A DNA stretch of 64,000 nt from Ophiobolus disseminans (lineage: Eukaryota; Ascomycota; Dothideomycetes; Pleosporales; Phaeosphaeriaceae). Position numbers and translations under genes: made by a program. The first letter of the stretch is position 1. The number at the start of each line of letters is the position of its first letter. Positions 45,208-55,316 of this stretch are shown in pieces. Where the stretch lies: NCBI GenBank assembly GCA_010093685.1, contig MU006237.1, positions 186,001-250,000 of the forward strand, read 5' to 3'. A model generated the notes under the pieces. The model made no database searches and was not told the origin of the DNA. It saw nothing but the letters and a program-made list of their open reading frames with translations.

Positions 45208-46330
45208 ATGCTTCCTTCGCACCTTCCTCGCATTGCACGATTAACCACCCTCCCAAGGACTAGTTTCTCCGTCCAAAGACCCCTCTCCTCCACAATGTCT
45301 CAACTTCGCATTGGTGAGCGGCTGAGCAATGACCCCGTGCAACAATGGCTCACGTTAGATAGCGAACCCCGCTCTGTTGTATGCCATGGACGCCTTCTTT
45401 GTCGACTGCCCGGCTGATCGCATACAGCATCTGTGACCTGCAAGAAAAATTCAGGCCCGCTATCCACGAGTTTCCCAAGGTGGTCGCGACCGCCCAGAAA
45501 TTACTCAAAGCAAGTACGTACTGCTTCAGCCGGCCATGTCTCGGACACCTGGAGAACTTCAATTGTGGACCACGAGTATTCCGTCGTCTCATGAAAGATC
45601 AGACGATAGAAAGAAGCTCTATCACCTCTCAAAATCCTCTTTTTGTGTACATGTTGCACACTCGCTACACACTGCGCCTCTCGGACCACACCACTTGACC
45701 TAACACATCCGTAGGCCGCATCTTGAACATACCAGTCTTCGCCACCACACAGAATGCGGCGCGGCTGGGCGAGACATGTCCGGAGCTAGGGCTCGATGCA
45801 CCCGACGGCGTCAAGACCGCGTGCCATGTTGACAAGACCCTTTTCTCTATGGTGTACGCTCTACGTTGAATTGCCACCATGAGTCGGACTGACCCCTTTA
45901 GCACACCGGAAGTCAAGAAGGCCCTAGATAACCTCAATGCCACCGGACCGCTCGCTTGCATCATCGTGGGCATCGAGAGCCACATCTGCGTTACGCAAAC
46001 CGCCATCGATTTGCTCCGCGCCGGCCACAAGGTCTACATCATCGCCGATGGCGTGAGCAGCTGCAACAAAGAGGAGGTGCCGATTGCGTTGGCAAGGCTG
46101 AGGCATGAGGGTGCTACCGTAACGACAAGCGAAAGCTTCATATACGAGTGCGTTGGTGATGCGGAAAAGCCCGAGTACGTGTAGCTCCTGTTGTATGCGA
46201 AGGGGGTTCGTGTAGGCAGATTTGGATTCAGCACTGACTGACTTCATACAGGTTCAAGCAGCTGATCAAGCTCGTCAAAGAGAGCAGTCAGAACACCAAA
46301 GATACGATGCAAACACTGTGCAAGATCTAA
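45208..46330 (+). CDS. isochorismatase-family cysteine hydrolase
   Basis: Six exons: 45208-45313, 45363-45378, 45428-45513, 45715-45853, 45902-46180 and 46252-46330. The 16-nt second exon and both flanking 49-nt introns are needed to rebuild MSQLRIANPALFICDLQEKF. Catalytic triad: Asp in ICDLQEKF, Lys in HVDKTLFSM, Cys in GIESHICVTQ. From the ATG at 45295 the product is 205 residues, the normal size of ISOC1/2-type hydrolases. The ATG at 45208 adds 29 residues (LPRIARLTTLPRTSFS) with the Arg/Ser/Leu bias of a mitochondrial presequence. An ATG at 45169 is also in frame. The third intron is 201 nt, four times the local norm. Substrate unknown. Confidence 0.85.
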
Positions 46331-46779
46331 ATTATTCCCAATTCAGTCTCTTGTCACTGAGCTCAACTTCATAAGTCGCGCCGATTTGACAATAACTTAC
46401 CGAACCTTTCCGATCGGACTCACACCCATCGGTGATGCCATTATCTCGACAAGTACCTGCCGGGCCTGTTATTGACCATACCAACAAAAACAGCACATCC
46501 CGACCAGTCGACCGAGACTCCACTAATGAAGTTGAGCTCCCACCTAGGCAGTCTAACCATGTGAATCCAGTCTTTACTTCAAAGAATGGACGTGCATCAT
46601 GCATTGTGTTCTAATTTACTCGCATATTCACAATAGTGTAAAATGAAGCATTGTTAATTCACATGATCCTTCTCGCAACGTGTATATAACTTACTTGCAT
46701 ATTCATCCAACACTCCAATACCCCACAGCTTCAAACACACACACATACACACAAGATGTCCACATCCACCCAAGCATTG

Positions 46780-46822
46780 GTTTTGTGTAGTTTTTGTGTA
46801 GTTTTTGTGTAGTATTTGTGTC
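46780..46822. repeat. 11-bp tandem repeat TTTTTGTGTAG
   Basis: About three near-perfect copies followed by degenerate TTTGTGT units on the plus strand. Confidence 0.8.
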
Positions 46823-47168
46823 TTGATTGAGTGTATTGATTTGTGTTTCTGGTTCTAGATAAAAGTAATAGATGTTTTAGGAAGTGATGTTGTGAAATTC
46901 ATCCTAAATAGGTAGTGTTCACGTTCAGAGCGAATGGGTCCTGATGCTCAACGGCTCCGTACGCATCTCCATGAACGAAGCCGGCCAGTCCTTCATTCTT
47001 GATGTAGACGAGGGTGATTTTGGATCTTCACCGGCACAAGCACTGCGTTGTGCTTCGAGCATTGTGTCATTACGGTGACATCGTTGCGCTAAATCGTAAC
47101 GGATACTTGTAGGTATATAACATTCTCGCAACTTCTTATCTGTTTGACATCGAACAGCTTTCACAACT

Positions 47169-47178
47169 CACCTAGGTA
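47169..47178. promoter_or_regulatory. near-palindrome CACCTAGGTA next to start codon
   Basis: One mismatch from TACCTAGGTA, ending 4 bp before the ATG at 47183. Confidence 0.35.
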
Positions 47179-47182
47179 CAAC

Positions 47183-47633
47183 ATGTCTATTCAAGCATCA
47201 ACCACCATGCCCGACTCGCCTACAGCAGCGCCATCGTCTTCGGACCCACACACTCCTGCGCGCCCTACATACACGCTCTCCGTCCCCGAAGAGATAGCTA
47301 TCCTCAAGCTGCGCATCGCAGCCCTAGAGTCGCGCCTCACAGCCCTGGACAAAGCCTACGAACAAGGCCACAGCGCTTCTATAGCGGCACGCTCGGACTG
47401 GAAGGCCCTCGAGCGGGTCCAAGACGGCAATCTGAATCCTGACCTAGTAGCGTATTACGATGCCCGTATTGATCTTGCGGCAACGTATTACGCCGGCGTG
47501 GATGGGGAGAATACGGCTGTTTTGGCGCCGCCAGGAGCTGATGCTCGAGCTGAATGGGCTGCGTGGTAAGCTGGAGGAGGTGGAGGAGGTGGAGGAGATG
47601 GATAGCGAGGACGATGACACTGTAGTTGCCTAG
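47183..47633 (+). CDS. small coiled-coil protein, SVPEE family, with apparent frameshift
   Basis: The ATG at 47183 opens MSIQASTTMPDSP, then PTYTLSVPEEIAILKLRIA, shared with the gene at 33532, then a helical stretch. As written, the frame stops at 47569 (128 residues) after a non-helical end. One base earlier in phase the sequence reads QELMLELNGLRGKLEEVEEV and ends EDDDTVVA at a stop at 47633, clearly coiled-coil and like the tail of the 33532 protein. The switch falls at a TTTT run at 47520-47523, so one extra T would explain it. Either the copy is frameshifted or the base count is wrong. No signal peptide. Function unknown. Confidence 0.5.
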
Positions 47634-48098
47634 ATGTGCAAGGAGCTTGGTATCAGGGCTTGTTTGTCGGCCCGTGAGGTGTAGGTGGACTATGATTCGA
47701 GGACGCAGTCTGCATCGACGTATTTATCTGGAATAGAATGTAACGTTTATCTAGATCTTGACTCTATGTATTTGAACTTTCAGTGCCGTGAAGCATGTCT
47801 GTGACTGACCTTTAAATCCTGGCTACAAGTTTCTTTTAATGATTGATGTAATCGGATTCCAATGAGTTTGCGCATTGATGATTTACACTGAAGGTCATTT
47901 ACAGAAAGTGAATGTGCCCCTTGCTATTTGTTGTGGAAACTACGTTCCAGAGTGCAGTGACCCTCAACACACAACTTCATCCACTCGACTCCCCTCACGA
48001 CTCTCGCCTCAAATCTTGCCTTCAGCTCAGCCTCACCACCATTCTCGCAAATCAACTCGCTTTTCAACATTATTAATCTCCTTTGCATCCTCGCACCC
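47634..48098. other. intergenic spacer
   Basis: Between two SVPEE-family genes; no coding signal. Confidence 0.35.
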
Positions 48099-48761
48099 AT
48101 GGCTGCCCTCTTCCAAAACCCCATCGCAGCCCCATCATCCACAGCAACAGCTGTTCTCGCGACTTCAGTTCCTGAGCAGATTGTGGTGCTTGAGCATCGT
48201 CAGACCGGTCTGACGCAAGACCACAAGTACGTCATTCAGGTCATAGCGGAGTGCCAGAGCAGACTCGCAGACCTTGAAAATCCAACCGCGCTTGAATTCC
48301 GCCAGACCGATCTAACACGACGCCACGAGAAAGCCAAACAAGCGCTGAAGGAGTGCCAGGGCACACGTCAGAGCTACTGGAATACATTTCAAGATCGCAT
48401 CATGGCTCAAGCATTGAACGACAATCCCGACTTTTCTGAGCATTATTCCCAATGCTCTGAATTCGCAAAAGACGTCCACTCGAAATTCACTTGCGAAGCC
48501 TTTCAACGCTCTGCTATAGCGATAGAGCATGAATTGGTGGTGGTCAAAGAACAGATCGCATTCAAAATTGCATGCGATGAAAAGCCACGATGTACCCGAG
48601 CGGTAGAGCAAGGCTTAGAGAAGGTCAAAGAAGAGCTCGAGGAGCTGCGCGGGATGGCGAAAGAAATGGGCGTGGAGCGTGAATCTTGGGTCCCGGTGTG
48701 CATGGCGCATGTACCGGGTTGTCATCCGCTCTTAAGCATGCTTTCATACTTTAGCAGGTAA
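48099..48761 (+). CDS. coiled-coil protein, SVPEE family
   Basis: Intact ATG frame of 220 codons. After a Ser/Ala/Thr-rich start comes ATSVPEQIVVLEHRQTGL, a variant of the family motif, then two similar helical units (LEHRQTGLTQDHKYVIQVI and LEFRQTDLTRRHEKAKQAL), an internal duplication, and a charged coiled coil (LEKVKEELEELRGMAKEMG). Seven to eight cysteines are scattered. No signal peptide or known domain. The last codons overlap a possible donor, so a 3' exon cannot be excluded. Confidence 0.6.
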   Translation: MAALFQNPIAAPSSTATAVLATSVPEQIVVLEHRQTGLTQDHKYVIQVIAECQSRLADLENPTALEFRQTDLTRRHEKAKQALKECQGTRQSYWNTFQDRIMAQALNDNPDFSEHYSQCSEFAKDVHSKFTCEAFQRSAIAIEHELVVVKEQIAFKIACDEKPRCTRAVEQGLEKVKEELEELRGMAKEMGVERESWVPVCMAHVPGCHPLLSMLSYFSR

Positions 48762-49423
48762 CTCGAGTTACAGGAGGCGGCATATCAACATAGTTTTCGC
48801 AAATGTATAACGATTTTCCAAAACATCTTTTGGCTGCTGAAACGCTTCGACTCACACAAACTAGCTGCATAGACACCTATACCATGATCTTTGGTTATTT
48901 CACAGAGCCCAATTTACCTCTTTTTTTGACCAGCAACACTGGACTCAGCCCAATTACGACTAAATGACGGTGATGGGGAAGGCATATCGCGAGAATATCT
49001 ACTTCACGGCGGCTGAAGCGGACGATGAGGGAATTACCGAGGAAGCGTTGAGTCTTCTCAGCATTTTAAGCATCGTCAAAATCTTAGTAAGTGATTTGAT
49101 TAAGTGCATTGCTACGATAGTTTCAGAAAACGTATAGTTATGCGAGGTTGTGAGACTATAGCGCATAACTTCATCGATCTTTTTACAAAAGGTAGTTTGC
49201 TTCTGATAATGAGTGACAACATCCTAGTCCTTACACCAAATCGCACTTGTTCACCGAGGCTATTGACCTTTAACAATACACGATGTTTCCTCGGTAGCGA
49301 CATCGTGAGAGCACGAGCTCGATGTTTCCTGCAAGTATATAAACGTCAATCGGCCCTTTTCCAAAACTTATCTCTCATCGGCTCTCTTCATATCTTGATA
49401 TATCCGACTATCAACTATCAGAC
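48762..49423. other. intergenic region
   Basis: Contains a short ATG frame at 48964 with acid-rich coding-like sequence (EADDEGITEEALSLL) but no start-to-stop model that I trust; perhaps a gene fragment. Confidence 0.3.
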
Positions 49424-49648
49424 ATGCAGACTCCATCGATGACTCAGAACGACTCCGCGCCAGCGCCAGCGCCAGCATCTACAACAGCAGCTTCTGCATC
49501 CACCATCTCCGCGCCTTGAATCCCCGAGCAGATCGCCGCCCTCTTATCCCGTCGCAGTGAGATGTTGCAACAGAGCGAGAGGACACTCTTCGGATCTTTG
49601 GATGCGTTGTCGAGCGAAGCGTATTGCGCCCGGAAAGCCTGCGCCTGA
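49424..49648 (+). pseudogene. truncated SVPEE-family gene with in-frame TGA
   Basis: ATG at 49424, Ala/Pro/Ser-rich start like its relatives, then TGA at 49517-49519 exactly before IPEQIAALLSRRSEML, the family motif. The frame continues to TGA at 49648, but from about 49605 the DNA instead encodes part of an MFS transporter in another frame. So this copy has a nonsense codon and has lost its C-terminal coiled coil at a rearrangement junction. Confidence 0.5.
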
Positions 49649-50053
49649 GTTCCGACTATGGCTGAGCTATTCGGCATTCTGCTCACTATTTGCGGCATGG
49701 TGGTGTTTCTTGTGCGCATCGAGCAAGCTGCGGAAGGTCACTGGAATGTTACACCCATCGTTGGCGCCGGCATCGCAGCGGCCGGTAACCAGATCGTGAC
49801 GACAGTGCTCATCACGTACACGGTCGATTGCTACCCAGACGAAGCTGGTAGTATTGGTGTCTTCGTTACTTTTGTCAGGCAAACATGGGGTTTTGTTGGG
49901 CCGTTCTGGTTCCCGGACATGTTCGAGAGTGTTGGACTGGCGAACAGCGCGGGTATCGTGGTCGCTCTGCTTGTAGCTGTCTCGCTGATACTAGTGGCGA
50001 TCACCCATTGGCGTGGACACAAGATGAGGGGCGAGATGAGTGGGTGCATGTAG
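49611..50053 (+). pseudogene. MFS transporter C-terminal fragment
   Basis: Last third of a major facilitator transporter. Frame 1 reads PGKPAPEFRLW; about position 49670 the frame must shift to continue GILLTICGMVVFLVR, GHWNVTPIVGAGIAA, NQIVTTVLITYTVDCYPDEA and WGFVGPFWFPDMFESVG, hallmarks of the last helices of fungal drug or sugar-type MFS proteins. There are about four transmembrane helices instead of 12 or 14, no N-terminal half upstream and a frameshift, so it cannot encode a full transporter. An ATG at 49658 opens a 131-codon frame over most of it. Confidence 0.65.
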
Positions 50054-50145
50054 CTGCTCGCGAGGATGTGTCGATATGCGCCCGGTGGCTCTGAAAGAAT
50101 CATGGTATTGACATTTAATACATACATAGACGCAAAAGATATCAC

Positions 50146-51529
50146 CTACAACTTCGCGACCAATCCTTCTTCTTCACACAGCTTCTCCGCATCAGCAATG
50201 ACGTCCACGCCATAAACTTGCGACTGCACATCGGCATCCGCCCACTTGTCCGGCACCTTTCCTGAGCCAGCCTTCAGTGCCGCGAATACCTTGTCTCGCT
50301 CTTCCTTCGCCTTGCCAGCACCTAGATGCATAGCTCGTCCGCTCTCCGCCGCAAGTTCTACCAGCGCTTCCGCACGAGGCTTGCGTACCCTCTCGTAGAG
50401 CTTGAGTGCTTTCTCAATTGTCTCGGGTTTGCCATCAGCGATACGGGCTGGTGCCAAAACAACACCTAGAACTGCGCCGTCTTCAATCGCTTGTGCCGCT
50501 CCCTGCGCCATATGAGGGAGCGTTGGGTGACACGCATCGCCGACGAGTGCTGTGCTACCGTGTACCCATGTTTCCAATGGATCGTGGACCCTCAGCTTCC
50601 ACTCCACAACCTCTCCTTCCGGTACCAAATCCAACATGCGATGTATCATTGGGCAAAAGTCTCCGTATACCTCCAGCATTGCTTTCTTGCTTCCTCTTGT
50701 TGTATACTGTGCGTCAGGTGCACCCGCAAAGTTCACATCAGGTTGTGCAGTACTGATGTTGTAGATGGTCTTGTTGTGTATCGGATATGCGATGATGTGC
50801 TTTTTCTCGCCGATCCAACGCGTAACGGTATCCGACTCGATGAGCTTGAGTAGTTCTGGGTCGTTTTGCATTTGCTCTCGCGTAAGCATTATGCGATATG
50901 CAGCCTGACCTGAGTCTCGTGCCTGTCCCTGAAGCCCGAGTTCTCCTAGCATAGCGACACGCGTATTTGACTTGACACCGTCGGCGCCGAGAAGAATGTC
51001 GCATTCCACGTTGTAAGAGTCGCCACCTCTTGAGGGTGTCACTGTGAAGGAGGGTTTAGAGCCAAACTTAACATCGGAAATCTGGCTTCCAAGCTTGAAG
51101 GTGATCGCGGATTCTTTCTCACAGCCCTCGCACAATCCGCCTGCCAAGCTTGCACGATGGCCGACCATGTGTGGGTAGCCATACTTGTCTTTCACATATC
51201 CCAAATCAACATAGCCCAACTCTTTATCTGTAGAGCCTTCTCGGATGGAGGTGTTCGCGCATTGTACAGCTTCAGATCTGATCTTCTCCCAGCAGCCGAA
51301 ATTGTTGAGGATGCGCGCCATGTTGGGTGCAAGCTGAATGCCCGCACCCACGAATCCTAGGTTTGGCGCATGTTCGTAGATGGTGATATTTTTATGGCCG
51401 GCTTTTGCGAGGGCAAGAGCTGCAGCAAGACCACCCATTCCTGAGTTCTATCAGCATGCCCATCTACCGCTTTGTACGATTGCTCTACATACCGGCACCC
51501 ACAACAGCTATCCTCAGATTGTCCGCCAT
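50146..51529 (-). CDS. FAD-dependent monooxygenase (salicylate hydroxylase-like)
   Basis: Two exons, 51493-51529 and 50146-51440, with a 52-nt intron inside the dinucleotide-binding loop, 443 residues. Group A flavoprotein aromatic hydroxylase using NAD(P)H. Motifs: IAVVGAGMGGLAAALALA made by the splice, the DG motif LLGADGVKSNTR, and VGDACHPTLPHMAQGAAQ for FAD ribityl binding. Overall resembles fungal salicylate 1-monooxygenase relatives; the real phenolic substrate is not determined. It is divergent from the tannase gene across about 940 bp, so shared control of phenolic breakdown is a reasonable inference. Confidence 0.88.
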
Positions 51530-52466
51530 GGTAAGTGATTAGACTTCGAGCTTTCGAGGCTGGAAATGGTATATGCTCCAACGGGTACCAGAAGATATTC
51601 GACGTTGTTTAAAGATGTATAATGAGAGCCGGATGCGGGAATGGAAGTCGCACCCAAAGATGATACTTCAGTTCTTTCTATATCCCCACATTCACCACAG
51701 TCGTCTCGCGGCCTGCTCCAGATCACCAAGCTCTCTTCCCCGGTCTCGATTACCACCGAAAATGCGGATGAAGGCTTAGCCGGCTATTCCAGGTTCGCGC
51801 TGGCCCGCACGAAATTAATGGCGACGATGATTGGTTGAAATTGAGAACTCAACACGCATTCAGAATTATCGACGGTTAGACGCGTCTTGCAGGCTGCGGT
51901 GAATCTTCATCGTCCGAAGTCGCGTCAAACTGGTTGTCGCCGTTCGCATTTGCCGGGTTCCCCACCGATGGCTGGGCGGGGCAGAGTTAGCGTGCGTGGT
52001 CCCTTGCCCCACGAAGTCATACTTCGGCTGATCGTCGGTAAGCTTCCAGATGCGATTCTCATTTTTCGAAGTTCGCCTTGCAGTTGATGAGATGTTCTAA
52101 GTATGCTGATCAAAACATTGATGAAGAAGAGCTGACGGAAGCGTTGGTTAAGATGGTTCTTGCCGATCTTCGCGTGGGCAAGCACGTCAAATTCTGATCA
52201 ACAACTCTCGAGTCGTGACACCGCAACGGCACTCAAATTAATGACGCAGTCAACGCCCATGAACACTGCTCGCAGGAACTCCGCACACAAAGCCTCGGGA
52301 AATTTGCAATGACGCCAGGATTTGAAGCTCGGCGCGCTGGTGCTAAAACATGGGGTAGTTGCCTAATAGACTACGAGCCCTTCGAAACTCTGCATACAAA
52401 GGTATCGTCCAAGCTGAACATTGACCTCTGGTACTCTCTACAAAAAACACCGCATTCTTGGACGAC
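51530..52466. other. divergent promoter of monooxygenase and tannase genes
   Basis: Contains coding-like scraps (LPHEVILRLIVG near 52010 and NIDEEELTEALVKMVL near 52110) with stops between, possibly a gene relic, plus the two promoters. Confidence 0.4.
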
Positions 52467-54132
52467 ATGAAGCAAAGCACAGTATTGAGTTTTCCAGTCC
52501 TTTTTGGGTTAGCGAACGCCGAATGCGACCCCAACACCATCCAAGCTGCTCTGCCTAAGGGAGCGAGCGTAAATTTCGCGTATTCGCTCGCGGCAAACTC
52601 GACATTCGAAGTACCCAAGAGCAGTACTGGGTATCCAACAAATGCTTTCAACCTGCCAGCTTTATGTGCGGTGTCTGTCCAAGTTCAGTCGATCGCCAAT
52701 TCGACATACGGTTTCGGTCTTTTTCTACCGAACGATTGGAACGGTAGATTCCTAGCGGTAGGAAATGGCGGGTTCGCAGGAGGTGTCGACTACGTCGCAA
52801 TGGTGAGAGCTTTCTGGGGGATCGAAGTTACATCGGCTAACATACTATCAGGGAGCTGGCGTCCGCTATGGATTCGCAGCAATGTCGACCGATACTGGTC
52901 ACAACTCTTCATCAGTAGACGGATCATGGGCATATCAGCACCCAGAGCGGGTCGAGAACTGGGGTCATCTAGCCATGCATGGCTCTACTGTAGTGGCGAA
53001 ATCGATTACCGCGGCACATTATTCACGCAACATAACGTACAGCTACTATTCTGGATGTTCAACGGGCGGACGTCAAGGGCTGAAGGAGGCAGAGCGTTAC
53101 CCTGAGGATTTTGACGGTATTGTTGCCGGCGCACCCGCGTGGTGGACATCGCACATGCAGCCCTGGACTGCGAGAGTTGCGTTGTATAATCTGCCCACGA
53201 CAGCGGAATACCACATCTCAGCTGCTCAGTTTGACAATGTTAACACAGAGGTCCTCAAGCAATGCGACCCCCAAGATGGGCTTGTGGACAATATCATCTC
53301 AGATCCCAAGGGCTGCAATTTCCGCGCCGAGACACTTCTCTGTGGTTCAAATGCGACTTCAAACGACACAAGGTGCTTGAAAGGCCCGCAGCTCAATACA
53401 CTCTACAACATCTACAACGACTACGTCGCCGAGAACAACACAATTATCTTTCCTACCTTCTATCTTGGTAGCGAAGGCCAACCAGCCCTGCTCACTGGCA
53501 ACGTCCCAAACCCGTTGGGCAGCGATTACATCAAGTACTTCCTTGGCCTCGGTCCCAAATGGAATGTGAACGACTATAACGATGAGCTTGTCGCATTGTC
53601 CGACGCAATAAGCCCTGGTGATGCAACTGTGCGGTTCGATCTTTCTGGCTACCACAATCGTGGCGGCAAGATTCTATCATACCATGGCATGATCGACCCA
53701 CTGATTCCAACGAGCTCAACGCCGTTCTTCTACAACCGGATGTTGCGCACCCTTGCACCAAAAGGTATTGACGCAGACTCATTCTTCAGGTTCTTCCTTG
53801 TCCCAGGCATGGGTCACTGCTCTGGCACACAGCCAAAGATGAACGCACCATGGTACTTCGCTGGACCGAGTCAGCCGTCTGCGCTGGGGAGATCCGTATA
53901 TAGCGTACCAGGCTTCGAGAACAAGGAGCATGATCTGCTGATGGCGATGATGGCGTGGGTCGAGGATGGTAAAGCACCAGACTATCTAATTGGTACGAAG
54001 TATGTGAACGACACGACGCATACAGAAGTCCTGAGGCAGAGGCCGCTGTGCATGTATCCGAAACAGGCAAAGTACAATGGTGCAGGAAACGCGAATGCAG
54101 CCAGCAGCTGGGAGTGTAAAGATTTGTACTAG
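52467..54132 (+). CDS. tannase / feruloyl esterase family protein, secreted
   Basis: Exons 52467-52802 and 52852-54132, 538 residues. Signal peptide MKQSTVLSFPVLFGLANA. Serine esterase that releases phenolic acids from tannins or plant cell-wall esters. Catalytic Ser in YYSGCSTGGRQGL with the adjacent disulfide Cys, Asp in GMIDPLIPTSS, His in VPGMGHCSG; further marks are LAVGNGGFAGG, GFAAMSTDTGHN, AERYPEDFDGIVAGAPAWW and RPLCMYPK near the end. Many N-glycosylation sequons. Whether it prefers gallate or ferulate esters cannot be read from sequence alone. Confidence 0.92.
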
Positions 54133-54197
54133 ACATCGATAAGCAGTGCCAAACATACGAAAAATAGGGGTGTAAAGCTCATATTTTTTTATTAATG

Positions 54198-54607
54198 CTA
54201 GTTTTCGAGTAGCCCTGGGACAACATCCAACAAATACTCCACAATCGCATCCGGCCCTCTCTCTACCTGCAACCCTTCCGGTATCGCATGTGTCTTGATA
54301 CCCGGTCTCTCCTTCTCTGCTATCTTTCGTATCTTCGCAGCTTCGTCTGGGGTCCACATTGATGCTGAGAACAAGACGTCAGGTTGTTGTTGCCGGACTG
54401 TTATCGCGACTTCTTCGATCGCTAAGACTACGTTAGTAGCAACAAGGAATGGGCGAGAGCTGATGTACTAGAGCAGTTTGCAACATGAACGATATCATAG
54501 CGATCCTGAAGCGCCTCGACCATGCGACCTATCAGCCGCTTCGCGCGTTCTGGTGCGGTGTTGACGGTAACGAGTCGGAAGGGACCTTTGGGTTGCTGTG
54601 ACATCAT
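54198..54607 (-). CDS. small conserved hypothetical protein
   Basis: Exons 54469-54607 and 54198-54421, intron 54422-54468 (CTAAC branch, CTTAG acceptor), 120 residues. Reads FRLVTVNTAPERAKRLIGR, then YDIVHVANC, PDVLFSASMWTPDEA and IKTHAIPEGLQVERGPDAIV: an alternating strand-helix pattern like a small Rossmann or response-regulator-like fold. I recall similar uncharacterised proteins in other ascomycetes, but no function. Converges with the tannase gene. Confidence 0.7.
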
Positions 54608-55316
54608 GAATGAAGGTGCACACACGTGGATGATACTTTTCAATATCTATCAAAGCAAAAATGGAGTTTCATGCTCATATGCGCATCGTATTTGACGCTT
54701 TAATTCTTGGATAGATACTTTTTCTGCTCCGCCTGACAGTTCCGGGCGAATGCTTATCCGTGCTCGATTTCCGCTACAACAAAATCTAGAACAGCTCCAG
54801 AGCTGTCGCGTCTGACCTCATTGTTCAGCTAATGATTTTAGAATTCGTCCAATTTGTTCACTTCAACAAGCGGTCATACTTTTGATGCCGCAAGTCAAGT
54901 TTTGTGTTGATGACCAGTGCGGGCGATGAGGGGTCGAAAGCCCCGCGCTAAGGATTGAGGCTATTGTGGGGTACTTAGTCCCACGCTTCGTCATCTTTGA
55001 GATGAAGTCTGCAGCAACCCGTTTCGCCTTGCACGTATTCTGGAAGAAAGAGCAGTTGCTAAGACTTCGACTGGATTGGCTCCCTCCTCATTCGGAGCTC
55101 GCATATCTGGTCCACAACTAGAATCGCAAGAGCAAGGAAGACCATTTTACCGGAAACTTCGAAAAACCTAGCCGCGATCGAACCACTAATCTGCGAGAAC
55201 ACGGGATCTTCAAGGACCATTTCGCGCAAGTCACAATTACCTAGGTATAGAAAGAGACAACACATATTCATCACCTTAAGGGCCCCAAAATCCTAGGCGC
55301 ACGATTCGCATCAATA
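54608..55316. other. divergent intergenic region with palindrome
   Basis: About 700 bp between 54607 (minus) and 55317 (plus). Exact TACCTAGGTA at 55238-55247. No gene supported. Confidence 0.4.
55238..55247. promoter_or_regulatory. TACCTAGGTA palindrome upstream of DUF3500 gene
   Basis: Exact copy 70 bp before the ATG at 55317. Confidence 0.35.

Larger units (their letters stand above)
46331..47182. other. intergenic region with short ORF remnant and repeats
   Basis: Contains an ATG frame at 46756 (MSTSTQAL) that runs straight into the 11-bp repeat and stops, possibly the remnant of a small gene like that at 47183. Confidence 0.35.

Noticed and set aside
48964..49138. Short acid-rich frame starting MTVMGKAY
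   Set aside because: Looks coding-like for about 30 codons, but I could not build a complete gene; a fragment at best.
49424..49648. Strong repeat-induced point mutation (RIP) as cause of the stops
   Set aside because: Each damaged gene shows only one or two stops and otherwise normal codon use, whereas RIP usually leaves many C-to-T changes; left as a minor possibility.
52005..52197. Coding-like scraps between the monooxygenase and tannase genes
   Set aside because: Stops separate the pieces and the possible intron (52037-52082) joins them out of phase.
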